DNA of 64,000 bases from CAXBGS01 sp963975425 (lineage in GTDB: Bacteria > Planctomycetota > Planctomycetia > Pirellulales > Pirellulaceae): contig CAXBGS010000001.1 of assembly GCA_963975425.1 (NCBI GenBank), positions 1,240,001 through 1,304,000 on the forward strand, written 5' to 3'. Under the pieces are notes generated by a model. That model was given only the letters and a program-made list of their open reading frames with translations, had not been told where the DNA came from and searched no databases. Positions 27,565 to 36,389 of this stretch are shown one piece after another. Positions within the stretch are counted from its first letter, which is position 1. Each line of letters starts with the position of its first letter. The position numbers and the translations under genes are program-made.

Positions 27565-28296
27565 ATGATTGACCAGTCCTACGATCCGGCGACAAAACCG
27601 TATACCAACGATGATCGGATGGTTGATACGGCGACGCGGCACGCGGCACAGGCTCAAGCGCTTCCGCAGGCTGCCCCTTCCAAGCTGACGCCACGCTCGT
27701 ACGGCAAGGCGATAGGTAAAATAGCCAACGGTGCGGAGCGTGTTTCCAATATTTCGCAGCTCGGTGCAATCGCGACAGCCGCCGCAGGTGTAGGAGCGGT
27801 GTCGGGTTACGGGCTTGTGCTGGGCCTATCGACGAAGCAAGTGGTCGATATCGTTTCCGACGTTAGGGCATCGATAAAATCCGCGAACCACGCCAGTCAG
27901 CTGAAACGCATTCAGCACCAGGCAAAATTGCCACCAAAGTGGTGCGGAAGCCGCGAGCAGCACGCCGTCGTTGCATATCAAGTTTTGCCGTACATCATCA
28001 ATCAAAAGAAAGAGAAGGGCGGTCGCCGTCTCGTTCACGCCATGCCCGGCTTGGGATTCGGCGAATCGCTTTATGCCGCTTGGCGGAAAGGATACAAGAC
28101 GCTCAAAGGTACGCTCGGGACTCAACGTGAAAAAATGGCTACCGAATTGGCAACGCACCTGATCGCCGATAACTGCGAGCTCGCGGAATCGATCGTCAGC
28201 GAGCTGTTTGATGAATCGTCGATGCTGTGGTTAAAGCATCGCTGCACCATCCAGCCCGCCGCCGCGATCCTTGCCCAACGCATGAAATCACGTTGA
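27565..28296 (+). CDS. protein of unknown function downstream of caspase-like gene
   Basis: 243 residues, not recognised. Polar, Gln/Ala/Thr-rich N-terminus without signal peptide, then an Ala/Gly-rich hydrophobic stretch (NISQLGAIATAAAGVGAVSGYGLVLGL, about 62-88) that could insert in a membrane. After that comes a basic helical part with CGSREQHAVVAYQVLPYI and a C-terminal helical bundle. It starts 174 bp after the caspase-like gene on the same strand and may be co-transcribed. A pore-like or membrane-inserting role, or a secreted substrate of the neighbouring T6SS, is conceivable but there is no motif for either. Confidence 0.6.
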   Translation: MIDQSYDPATKPYTNDDRMVDTATRHAAQAQALPQAAPSKLTPRSYGKAIGKIANGAERVSNISQLGAIATAAAGVGAVSGYGLVLGLSTKQVVDIVSDVRASIKSANHASQLKRIQHQAKLPPKWCGSREQHAVVAYQVLPYIINQKKEKGGRRLVHAMPGLGFGESLYAAWRKGYKTLKGTLGTQREKMATELATHLIADNCELAESIVSELFDESSMLWLKHRCTIQPAAAILAQRMKSR

Positions 28297-28413
28297 TCCA
28301 AGAATGCGGCAATTCCTATCGCAACGATGTCGAATTTTGTTGATGGAAAAAGAAGTCGACTGATCCTGTTCTGGGACAGGGCGTTTTCATCGACGCGGCG
28401 ACGTTGCAATCGA

Positions 28414-28734
28414 TCAAGGCGCGGATCGAATTTGTGAACGCATCAAGTCTCGAGTCATTTGCCTTGCCTCGGTCCAGCCACCCGATTTCGCTTCGTTGAT
28501 GATTTCCTGCAAACCATTGCTCTCGGCTTGGGAAAACGCTGAGTGAGCTTCGATCATTCTTTCGATCTGCGCAAGTCGGTCCGATTGTTGCCTCGCACAG
28601 GTTGAATCGAGCGCAAGCAGAATCTGGTAGCCGTCGTCGGATACGTCGATGTTCTTTGCAGACAACCATCGATATGCCATGACAGAACAGAGGATCAGGC
28701 AAGCCGCTAAGGCAAGATTTCGGTAGTGTTTCAC
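28414..28734 (-). CDS. small exported or membrane-anchored protein
   Basis: 106 residues starting at a GTG whose GTGA overlaps the stop of the DUF1559 gene, so the two are translationally coupled. The N-terminus (KHYRNLALAACLILCSVMAYRWL) is a signal peptide or membrane anchor; the remainder is a charged helical segment with QSDRLAQIERMIEAHSAF. No family recognised. Small partners like this commonly follow DUF1559 genes in planctomycetes. Confidence 0.6.
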   Translation of the reverse strand: MKHYRNLALAACLILCSVMAYRWLSAKNIDVSDDGYQILLALDSTCARQQSDRLAQIERMIEAHSAFSQAESNGLQEIINEAKSGGWTEARQMTRDLMRSQIRSAP

Positions 28735-29828
28735 GGTGGGCTTTCGATCAATTCGTGTTCGGCCATGCTGGACATTTCCGCGAATGTGATTTGATCGACG
28801 AATTCGTTGATGAAGCGGACTGAACCGTCACCAAAGCCAATGTTTCCTCCACTGGGATGCGTCGAATACATTTGGCCGACGTGATACGTCGGAAAGTCCA
28901 CCGGGTGAATGATCGGAAAACCCGTGATGTCCAATTCGCCACCGGATGGACCCGAGTGAACGAGCGTCAAAGTGGCTGCGGCATCTGGACCGTTTTCGGG
29001 AGACTGAAAACGCGGATGCGTGAACGCGCCGGGAATCACGCCGACCCAAGTTTTTTCGCTTAGATCGGAAGCGTGTTCCCCGATAAAGATTGTGTTCGAT
29101 GTGCCGTCGAGAACGTCGCGGAATCGCGTTCGTGAATTGCGAAAGAATGGACCGTCGGCGACACGACTGGCATCGCCGTCGATGGCAATGATTGCGGTTT
29201 CGATGGTATAGATGTTCGTAAACACCTCACCGGTTGCCGCGCTGCCGCACTCGCCCCAGCAAGATTCTTGCCCATGGCTGGCAACGTAATGGGATCGGCC
29301 CAAGCGAACTTCATTACCGTCGATGCGAAGGGGCACGCCGGTCTCGCCGCGAACGATCAATGGTTCGTCACCACCGGTCGATGATGGACAACGATAGCTG
29401 GGAACACTTGATCCGACGGCGGTCGCGTTGGACGGATCCCAAATGGGTCGGTCCCCGCGAATCTGTTCGGTGAGTGCGGATTGTTCCATGTAAGGAAGAA
29501 TCGCGGATGCCCAACCCCATCCCGGACCAGCATCCCAAGTGTTCGGATCGATCCGTGCGCCCGTTGGTCCGGATCCATCTCGAGTGACAAGGCTGACATA
29601 ACCGGCGGGAAATTGACGATGCGCCGCGTGATAGTTGTGTAGTGCCAGTCCGATTTGCTTCAAGCGATTGCTGCACTGCATCCGGCGAGCGGCCTCGCGG
29701 ACGTTCTGGACCGCCGGTAACAACAAGCCGATCAGCGCACCGATGATCGCAATGACGACCAACAGTTCCACCAGCGTGAATGCGGCTGGGAACCGGCGTC
29801 CGCGAAAAAACTTAGGAAAATGCAGCAT
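28731..29828 (-). CDS. DUF1559 pseudopilin-like protein
   Basis: 365 residues from the ATG at 29828 (frame open to 29933). The N-terminus has a prepilin-type cleavage/methylation signal: FTLVELLVVIAIIGALIGLLLPAVQ followed by REAARRMQCSNRLKQIGLALHNYH, a near-universal signature of planctomycetal DUF1559 (SBP_bac_10) proteins. The C-terminal part ends in the expected GGNIGFGDGSVRFI motif. Such proteins are thought to be pilin-like surface proteins processed by a prepilin peptidase. The array of palindromic repeats lies just upstream. Confidence 0.93.
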   Translation of the reverse strand: MLHFPKFFRGRRFPAAFTLVELLVVIAIIGALIGLLLPAVQNVREAARRMQCSNRLKQIGLALHNYHAAHRQFPAGYVSLVTRDGSGPTGARIDPNTWDAGPGWGWASAILPYMEQSALTEQIRGDRPIWDPSNATAVGSSVPSYRCPSSTGGDEPLIVRGETGVPLRIDGNEVRLGRSHYVASHGQESCWGECGSAATGEVFTNIYTIETAIIAIDGDASRVADGPFFRNSRTRFRDVLDGTSNTIFIGEHASDLSEKTWVGVIPGAFTHPRFQSPENGPDAAATLTLVHSGPSGGELDITGFPIIHPVDFPTYHVGQMYSTHPSGGNIGFGDGSVRFINEFVDQITFAEMSSMAEHELIESPP

Positions 29829-29970
29829 CCAACATACCTCTTGAAAAGTTTGAGTGCCCAAAATGTAGAGTTTGGCAAGCCAAAAACAAGAGGGTGGCAG
29901 GAAAAAGGCTGTGTTTGGTTCATCCCTGCTCACAAGGCCAATGGGTTGGCGTGAGAGAAGACTCGATCGC
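29829..29970. other. intergenic DNA between DUF1559 start and repeat array
   Basis: About 140 bp that must hold the promoter of the DUF1559 operon. Nothing else recognised. Together with the repeat array it makes a stretch of about 1.07 kb without a gene. Confidence 0.5.
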
Positions 29971-30895
29971 AGTTGGTGTCCCGCCTTCAGGCGGAATCGT
30001 TTCTCAGGCGCGTCGCCGCCTAAAGGCGGTACACCAACGAGAGGATTGGTGGGAATCGATTGGTGTACTGTGATCTTTTCGTCAGGGCCGACAGCGCGCT
30101 GACTCGATCGTCACGAACTTGAATTACCCCATCGTTGGTGTCCCGCCTTTAGGCGGAATCGTTTCTCAGGCGCGTCGCCGCCTAAAGGCGGTACACCAAC
30201 GGGGAGGATTGGTGGGAATTAGTTGGTGTACTGTGATCTTTTCGTCAGGGCCGAATGCGTGCTGACTCGCTCGTCACGAACCTGGATTACCCCATCGTTG
30301 GTGTCCCGCCTTCAGGCGGAATCGTTTCGCAGTCGCTGCGCCGCCTAAAGGCGGTACACCAACGGGCGGATTCGTGAGAATCAGTTGGTGTACCGTGATC
30401 TTTTCGTCAGGACAGGAAGCGTGCTGACTCGTTCGTCACGAACCTGGATTACCCAATCGTTGGTGTCCCGCCTTCAGGCGGAATTGCTTCGCAGTCGCGT
30501 CGCCGCCTAAAGGCGGTACACCAACGGGCGGATTCGTGAGAATCAGTTGGTGTACCGTGATCTTTTCGTCAGGACAGGAAGCGTGCTGACTCGTTCGTCA
30601 CGAACCTGGATTACCCCATCGTTGGTGTCCCGCCTTCAGGCGGAATTGCTTCTCAGGCGCTGCGCCGCCTAAAGGCGGTACACCAACGGGCGGTTTGGTG
30701 GGAATCGATTGGTGTACTGTCTTCTTTTCGTCAGGACCGACAGTGCGCTTACTTGATCGTCACGAACTTGGCGTGACTCATCGTTGGTGTCCCGCCTTCA
30801 GGCGGAATCGTTTCTCAGCCGCTGCGCCGCCTAAAGGCGGTACACCAACGGGCGGATTCGTGGGAATCGGTTCGGGCCTGACGATTGCTTCGACG
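29971..30895. repeat. six tandem ~162-bp repeats, each with a nested palindrome
   Basis: Units begin with TTGGTGTCCCGCC at 29973, 30135, 30298, 30460, 30622 and 30784 (steps of 162-163 bp). Each has TTGGTGT + CCGCCTTCAGGCGG, a ~20-base loop, then CCGCCTAAAGGCGG + TACACCAA. Each 14-mer is itself a palindrome, and the two halves form a ~22-bp inverted repeat with about two mismatches. The ~96-bp remainder is also conserved, with TTGGTGTACTGTGATC (or a variant), CTTTTCGTCAGG and TCGTCACGAAC. The sixth unit degenerates into the 3' end of the cysteine-rich protein gene. Short frames running through it are not credible genes. Confidence 0.95.
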
Positions 30896-31672
30896 TCAGG
30901 GCGTTGACCAAATTTCTTCGATGATTTCGATTGGTGGCGATTCGATCGGGATGAGTTCATCGATGCCGCCGCATTGGCAATCGTCATAGGGCAGGGGACC
31001 GCCGCAGCCGTCGACCGCAAGTCGGGCGAGTCTTCTGGCTTTCGAGTTGGGTTCGAACCAGCAACACGGGCCGGTCTTTTCCAACGCGATCTTGCTTAGC
31101 TTTTTGCGAATCAAATCACTGCAACAGCCGCCACAGCCAATATCACAACCTTTCTGTGATCGAATCACCGCTTCGATGGCCGCAATCCTGACTTCCGCTT
31201 CGACATCATCCAGTGCCGCCAAGATTCCTTCCTCAACGTGAGGGTTAGTCGAGCAGTCTTCGCCGGCCAGTACCGCGACGGCTTTCACCTTGGCTGCCTT
31301 GGCCACCTTTGCTTTTTTCGTTTTATGCGCAGCGGCGACCGCGGGCGACGGCGAGTCGGCGTTAGCCGGGTGCGAGACGGGTAACGCCAGCGGTTTTGGT
31401 TCAAGTGCGGGGACGAACGTTGCCGCTTTTTCGCGGGTGACCTGACCTAACAGAACAGTACGGCGGCACACGACGTCCAGTCCCAAGAATCGAGGCAGGG
31501 TCATTGGTACGGGATGAGCCGACTCGACGACTCCGTGCGGCAAATGACCGCCGGCCTGACGATCAAGAGCCGCCAAGCTTGCGCACCCCGATCCGATCGA
31601 CAGACAACCCTGCATTAACAGGATCATCGTCCACGTTCGACGTTTGCGTTTCACGGGCGCTTCCGGATTCAT
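30896..31672 (-). CDS. cysteine-rich lipoprotein-like protein at the end of the T6SS operon
   Basis: 258 residues. The N-terminus (KRKRRTWTMILLMQGCLSIGSGCASL) looks like a signal sequence with possible lipobox Cys (SGC). A Lys/Ala-rich stretch (AAHKTKKAKVAKAAKVKAV) precedes a helical part with EEGILAALDDVEAEVRIAAIEAV, resembling a HEAT-type repeat. The second half has Cys clusters CDIGCGGCCSD, GPCCW and CGG/CQCGG. It starts 19 bp after the stop of the 1464-residue gene, so it belongs to the same transcript. No family recognised; disulfide-rich periplasmic or outer-membrane lipoprotein is the best guess. Confidence 0.65.
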   Translation of the reverse strand: MNPEAPVKRKRRTWTMILLMQGCLSIGSGCASLAALDRQAGGHLPHGVVESAHPVPMTLPRFLGLDVVCRRTVLLGQVTREKAATFVPALEPKPLALPVSHPANADSPSPAVAAAHKTKKAKVAKAAKVKAVAVLAGEDCSTNPHVEEGILAALDDVEAEVRIAAIEAVIRSQKGCDIGCGGCCSDLIRKKLSKIALEKTGPCCWFEPNSKARRLARLAVDGCGGPLPYDDCQCGGIDELIPIESPPIEIIEEIWSTP

Positions 31673-31691
31673 CGTGACGTGTCGCTGGTGG

Positions 31692-34600
31692 TTAATCGAT
31701 GCGGATGGTGGGAACGGTGGCAGGTTCGGGCGGTTTGACGGCGATGTCGATTTGTTTGCGATAATTGGTCCCGCGGTACAGACCTTCGACGCTTAGCAAA
31801 TAGTCACCTGCGGTAACTCCCGAAAACTCAAAGCCGCCGTCCTGGTTGGTTTGAACCTCATTTTCAAATTTCGACGCTTGGTCATCCGCAGCTGGCTCCT
31901 TTTCTGCGGAATCAGCGTCTTTTTCTTTCGGTTTTGGTTTCAAAGCAACCTTCAAACCGGCAACGGGAATCGTCACATAAGTAATTTTTCCGTGCACGAC
32001 GGTGGCCTGATCTTCTTTCGCGGCCAGTAATTCGGCTGCGGTTCGCACTGGGACCGAAATGGCTTTGACTTGGCTGAGGTTCCCGGCCCGGTCGGTGGCT
32101 TGGATCAACATTTGGTGAACGCCCGAGGCCAGCTTGTCCGTCGGCAGTGTGATCGCCCAGCGGCCGTCCCCCAATTTTGTCGCGGGTACCGGTTTGACGG
32201 CGGCGGTGAACTCTTGGCCTCCGTCGATCGACCAGCCGCCTTGAACCGATGCGGCACCGCTCAGTCCGGCATCGTCGATGCTGACGCGCACGTCGGCGGG
32301 AGCGCCCAAGACGGCAGGCAGCGGTGATGCGAAATCGACGTCTTTGACTTCCGGCGGTTTGGCGTCGAACACCACTGGCAGGGGACGGCTCCACGTCACT
32401 GTGTCGCCACGTTGAAGTTTCGCCGCCAGTGCGACACGTCGATTCTTGACGATCCCGACAGGTACGGTCAGCCGGTGCGGCGCCACGCGACTGCGGATTC
32501 CGATGTGTCCCTTGTCATCGACACCGGACCAACTGAATTGCACTCCGACGGGAAGCGTAACGCTGGCATGCGGATCATCATGCAAAAATCGGTCATTATT
32601 CAAGTCCAGCCCCAACGTGACCGTATCAGAGCCGTATCGGAAAACGCTGTCGCTGACGTCGACCCAAACGTCGGCCTTGACCTCGGACGACGATGGATCC
32701 ATGACAATTTCGCTCGTCGGCTGAACGATTTCGATTGCCGCGCGATGATCGGAAACTGCAAGTTCACTGTGGCTGCGATCGGTATCGAACTCATAGACAA
32801 ACGCGCTGGGCCACTCATCGACCGTTAGCCGCAGACGCACGGGATGGCCCACCGCGCCGGCGGCACTAAGAGTCTTTTGGATCGTCTGTTCGGGACCGAC
32901 CACCGCATCACCGCTGGCGATGACCTGATCGGTCACCGTATCGATGGCGGCGACACGTACGTGCGTATCGCCATGACCAAGCTGTGGTGATGCGCCGCGC
33001 AACGTGAACGAAATCAGTTGGCTGGCATGATCGTATGAAACGAGCGGCTGGATAAGCGATCCGGGACGATAGACGTTCGGGCTGACGTCGATCATTTGCA
33101 CGATTTCACGCTGGGTGTCGGTCACTTCGCACCACAACGAACCAATCAGCGCGGGTGCCGACGCAGGATCAAGCTTTTGCGGCGGAAATAGGATAGGCAC
33201 TTGCGAACCATTGCCGAGTTTCAGCCCCGGATGACTTGCAAGCACCGTCGGCGCGGCGTGCTCTGACAACCATTGATCCGCGTCGCTCTTGTTCATCGGA
33301 GGAGGCGTTACGAGGTTTGGTTCTTGCCAGCCAAGCAGACGCAGCGTCACACTTTTTGTCGCTGGATCGATTGGTGCAATGCTCAGGTACCGATGCTCGA
33401 TGCGGTTGGCGTGCATGGTCCAACGCGGTGGGTGGTCAACGATGCCAGAAGGCGTGGATTGGTTCGCCAAGAAACCAAGTTTTGCGATCGGGGGCAGAGG
33501 TAAATCGAATGGGATGCAAGCCCGATAGATGTTGTCTTTGGTGATCCAGCGAAGATTGATGGCCGTCCGCTGTGGCTGGAATCCGTCGCCCGGGATGATA
33601 AGACGACGCAGCATGATTTCTGCGGACAACTCGGAGTCTTTTCTGCGCTTTGACAAGTGTTTTGTGTATCGCTGCGTAGCGGTCGTGCGGTAGTCTCGGT
33701 CGCCAATCGGATGTAATTCCACCGATGCGGCGGTCTTTGTTTCCTCGGAAAGACTGAGTGCAACCGTCTGGTCATCAAATTCGATTTCCAATCTTCCGGC
33801 GTCCGATGATTCCGACGTCGGTTGCACCGCGAACCGGATCGATGCTTGGTCTGAAACGGCCAGCGATCCAGCCGTCATGACTTTGAATCGAAAATCGTTC
33901 GCAACCCGATTGTTTGTACTTTGTCCCAATGCCAAGGCGATTCTAGCGCATCGACTGTTGATTTGATCGAGTGCCTGTCGTTCGTCGCTGGTCGCGTCCG
34001 AGGCAAATTGCCTGGTGTCATCTGCCAGTGAAGCAACAATGGTTGCCCAGCGATCCGTTTGTCGTTGCGCTTCATCAATTTCAGTCGATGAATCATGAGT
34101 GACGGCCAGACGTTGGGCTTCCAGTTGAAACGCCATGGCCGCGACGACGATCTCGTCCTGCGACGACGAACTATTATTCAAGACGTTGATTGCATGCTCG
34201 GTGGCGCTGTTGAGTCTTTCAAGACTCGAATCGGGATCGCGATGTCGGATTAGCCGGATTGCGAGCGAAGAACGCGAGATACGTACGCGTGAGGTCTCAA
34301 GAAATCGATCGCTCGAACCATTCACTGAACCTTCCGTTTGCGCCAAACCGCGGCCCTCAATCGCCCTCTGGCGAGCCGTGATGGATTCGATCAGCCGTTT
34401 GCAGTCGTGAATCGCATCGCCCTGTCCGCGGTCGAGCCAGGCTTGCAATTCGATCGTTTCTCGCAGCAGTTGACAGATGACATCGTCATTGGGCGTTCTC
34501 GCGAGAACAGGTTCGGCGATGCGTTGGTTGATATTCAAGCGAATGGTTCGGCATAGCTGCACGGCTCGATCGATCGTTTGTGCGCTATCGCTAAGGAAGT

Positions 34601-36086
34601 CGTAGAGTCGAATTGCCTCATCCGCCTTGCCGCGGATATAAGCGTGATCGTCGTGCCGTACGGGGCTGACAAGCGTCCGTTCGGCGTCCAAGCGTTTCCA
34701 CTGAGCGTTCGTCCAGACATCCGCAAACCACTGGCGAACCGTAGGCTGAATCGCGACTTGATTCGCTTTGACACGGCAGTGGATCAACTGCTTTTTTAAG
34801 GGCCAGGGAACCTGCTGTTTGATGACGGTTCGCATCCACAGGATCTCGTCCCAGGGTGCCGACTGGACCTTCGCCGTGGCCAGCCAGGCGACGGCGTCGT
34901 CTTCCAGCGAATCCACGTACAACAGTTCCGTCAGCTTTTGGTTGGCTTCGGCGGCGAAGTCGATCTGGCTGGTTTGGAGCCCCGAATCGTACATGCCAAT
35001 CGCAAGTGGCAATGTCGGCGCCGTGATTGCCAGTTCCTGGACTGATCTAGTATCCGTCGGTGATTCTGACGCAACGTCGGCGGTTTTCTGATCCGGATTT
35101 TTTGGTGCCGTTTCGCTACGGTCCGCTTCCGCTGCGGTTGTCTCTGAACTGGCTGCCTCTGGACTGTGCATACTTTCAAGCGTCGGCAAACCCACCGTCG
35201 GCACCAACGCGACTTGGTTCCAACTTGATCGAGTCGTATTGGTGAACACGCGTGGGGCACGCTGATTGTGTTGCGCTTGGTCGATCGCTGTGATGGCCTC
35301 AAGCAATTCGGCCGCGGAAATGGTTCCGTCTTGGTTGGTGTCATTGTCGTCTTGGAAAGCTTCCATAAAACGGCGCGTCAAGCCGGATACCGTCTCGGCG
35401 CTGTCTTCGTCTGACAATGCAACTTGCGATTGCTGAAGGAGAACAGCGAAGCGACTTTCGCTCATCTTTGTCATTTGCTGATCAAGACAGCGTGCAAATC
35501 GCCACGCGTTCAATTCCGGCAAGGCACCAATTTTTCGATTGTCATCATCGATGACATCCAGCAGGACGATCGCGTTTGAACGAGATCCCTCAAGCTGCTG
35601 CAGCATAGACGCGACATCCAACAAACCTGATGCAGATTGTGCATCGTTTTGCGGTGGGATCATCACGGCCCGTCCGTCTTTGACCGTTGCCGATCCCACC
35701 ACATGAATCACCAACGGCTGGTGAGGGGACTCGTCGAGGTCAAGCGAGTCTTCCGGATCCGAAAAATCGCGAACGTTTCCGCTGTTCGCTGTCGGAAGCG
35801 TCTGGGCAAATTCGCGAAGGCGCGTCAATGTTCTGTGGGCAACTTGGATGGCTAGCGGATCCGATGCTTCTGCAGCAGTGCCCGGTCCAACCGAAATAAA
35901 TTCTAGTCGTGTGGATGATAGCGGTCGCAGCGCAACAAACGTGAAAAGAATAAGCGCCGACACGGTCGCAACCAACACGATGGCACGAGCGCGCAGCGTC
36001 AATCGCCGCGCATCGGTCGCACGCCGCCAATCCATCAGACGCGTTTCGCGCAAAGGCAAATCGTTGGTGTTGGTTGTTGTCGACAT
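31692..36086 (-). CDS. giant membrane protein with degenerate caspase-like domain, T6SS operon
   Basis: 1464 residues, one membrane helix (about 34-53). Residues ~60-290 align by eye with the caspase-like domain of the 22840 gene product: PLVIHVVGSA matches LLVYVNLHGA (His to Gly131) and NAIVLLDVID matches HPIVLLLECG (Cys to Ile179), so both catalytic residues are lost. A textbook EF-hand loop DTNQDGTISAAE (249-260) follows. A long helical region reaches ~760, then beta-sandwich-like domains, and the end resembles a carboxypeptidase-regulatory-like domain (GGFEFSGVTAGDYLLSVEG). The start is 12 bp after the PAAR stop, so it is in the T6SS operon. A structural or regulatory extracytoplasmic role is likely. 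That is inference. Confidence 0.78.
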   Translation of the reverse strand: MSTTTNTNDLPLRETRLMDWRRATDARRLTLRARAIVLVATVSALILFTFVALRPLSSTRLEFISVGPGTAAEASDPLAIQVAHRTLTRLREFAQTLPTANSGNVRDFSDPEDSLDLDESPHQPLVIHVVGSATVKDGRAVMIPPQNDAQSASGLLDVASMLQQLEGSRSNAIVLLDVIDDDNRKIGALPELNAWRFARCLDQQMTKMSESRFAVLLQQSQVALSDEDSAETVSGLTRRFMEAFQDDNDTNQDGTISAAELLEAITAIDQAQHNQRAPRVFTNTTRSSWNQVALVPTVGLPTLESMHSPEAASSETTAAEADRSETAPKNPDQKTADVASESPTDTRSVQELAITAPTLPLAIGMYDSGLQTSQIDFAAEANQKLTELLYVDSLEDDAVAWLATAKVQSAPWDEILWMRTVIKQQVPWPLKKQLIHCRVKANQVAIQPTVRQWFADVWTNAQWKRLDAERTLVSPVRHDDHAYIRGKADEAIRLYDFLSDSAQTIDRAVQLCRTIRLNINQRIAEPVLARTPNDDVICQLLRETIELQAWLDRGQGDAIHDCKRLIESITARQRAIEGRGLAQTEGSVNGSSDRFLETSRVRISRSSLAIRLIRHRDPDSSLERLNSATEHAINVLNNSSSSQDEIVVAAMAFQLEAQRLAVTHDSSTEIDEAQRQTDRWATIVASLADDTRQFASDATSDERQALDQINSRCARIALALGQSTNNRVANDFRFKVMTAGSLAVSDQASIRFAVQPTSESSDAGRLEIEFDDQTVALSLSEETKTAASVELHPIGDRDYRTTATQRYTKHLSKRRKDSELSAEIMLRRLIIPGDGFQPQRTAINLRWITKDNIYRACIPFDLPLPPIAKLGFLANQSTPSGIVDHPPRWTMHANRIEHRYLSIAPIDPATKSVTLRLLGWQEPNLVTPPPMNKSDADQWLSEHAAPTVLASHPGLKLGNGSQVPILFPPQKLDPASAPALIGSLWCEVTDTQREIVQMIDVSPNVYRPGSLIQPLVSYDHASQLISFTLRGASPQLGHGDTHVRVAAIDTVTDQVIASGDAVVGPEQTIQKTLSAAGAVGHPVRLRLTVDEWPSAFVYEFDTDRSHSELAVSDHRAAIEIVQPTSEIVMDPSSSEVKADVWVDVSDSVFRYGSDTVTLGLDLNNDRFLHDDPHASVTLPVGVQFSWSGVDDKGHIGIRSRVAPHRLTVPVGIVKNRRVALAAKLQRGDTVTWSRPLPVVFDAKPPEVKDVDFASPLPAVLGAPADVRVSIDDAGLSGAASVQGGWSIDGGQEFTAAVKPVPATKLGDGRWAITLPTDKLASGVHQMLIQATDRAGNLSQVKAISVPVRTAAELLAAKEDQATVVHGKITYVTIPVAGLKVALKPKPKEKDADSAEKEPAADDQASKFENEVQTNQDGGFEFSGVTAGDYLLSVEGLYRGTNYRKQIDIAVKPPEPATVPTIRID

Positions 36087-36098
36087 CCCTTCCTTTAT

Positions 36099-36389
36099 TT
36101 ATCCGCCGATCAGTACGGTCGGTTCGCCAGCCGTCACCGATCCGCCGTGCTCGGTGGGGTCGCCCAGCCGAACTGCGGGCATGCCGCCAATCAAAACGGT
36201 AGCCGATCCTTGAATCAGAGCGTCGGGCGGGCCGTTGCACGTCGCCATATCGCCGACGATCGCGGCCGGCAAACCACCGATCAACACCGTCGGCGCGCCG
36301 GGACCATCGATCGGACCGCCGACGTGTGGCACAACGCCGGTTACGGAACTGCAGCTGTGTGGGTCAGTTAATCTCGCGGCGGGCGGCAT
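36099..36389 (-). CDS. PAAR-domain protein (T6SS spike tip)
   Basis: 96 residues from the ATG at 36389, beginning MPPAARLTDPHSC, the expected PAAR start. It continues with repeated PxVLIGGxPAA segments (GAPTVLIGGLPAAIVGD, SATVLIGGMPAVRLGD) that form the sharp cone. In known T6SSs PAAR caps the VgrG trimer and carries effectors. The gene overlaps the end of the FHA-like gene by 26 bp. No C-terminal effector extension; it ends in GEPTVLIGG. The longer frame to 36461 lies in the upstream gene and is not used. Confidence 0.93.
   Translation of the reverse strand: MPPAARLTDPHSCSSVTGVVPHVGGPIDGPGAPTVLIGGLPAAIVGDMATCNGPPDALIQGSATVLIGGMPAVRLGDPTEHGGSVTAGEPTVLIGG

Noticed and set aside
29971..30895. 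Possible CRISPR array
   Set aside because: Unit length (~162 bp) and conservation of the whole unit, including the parts that would be spacers, exclude CRISPR. No cas gene is nearby.
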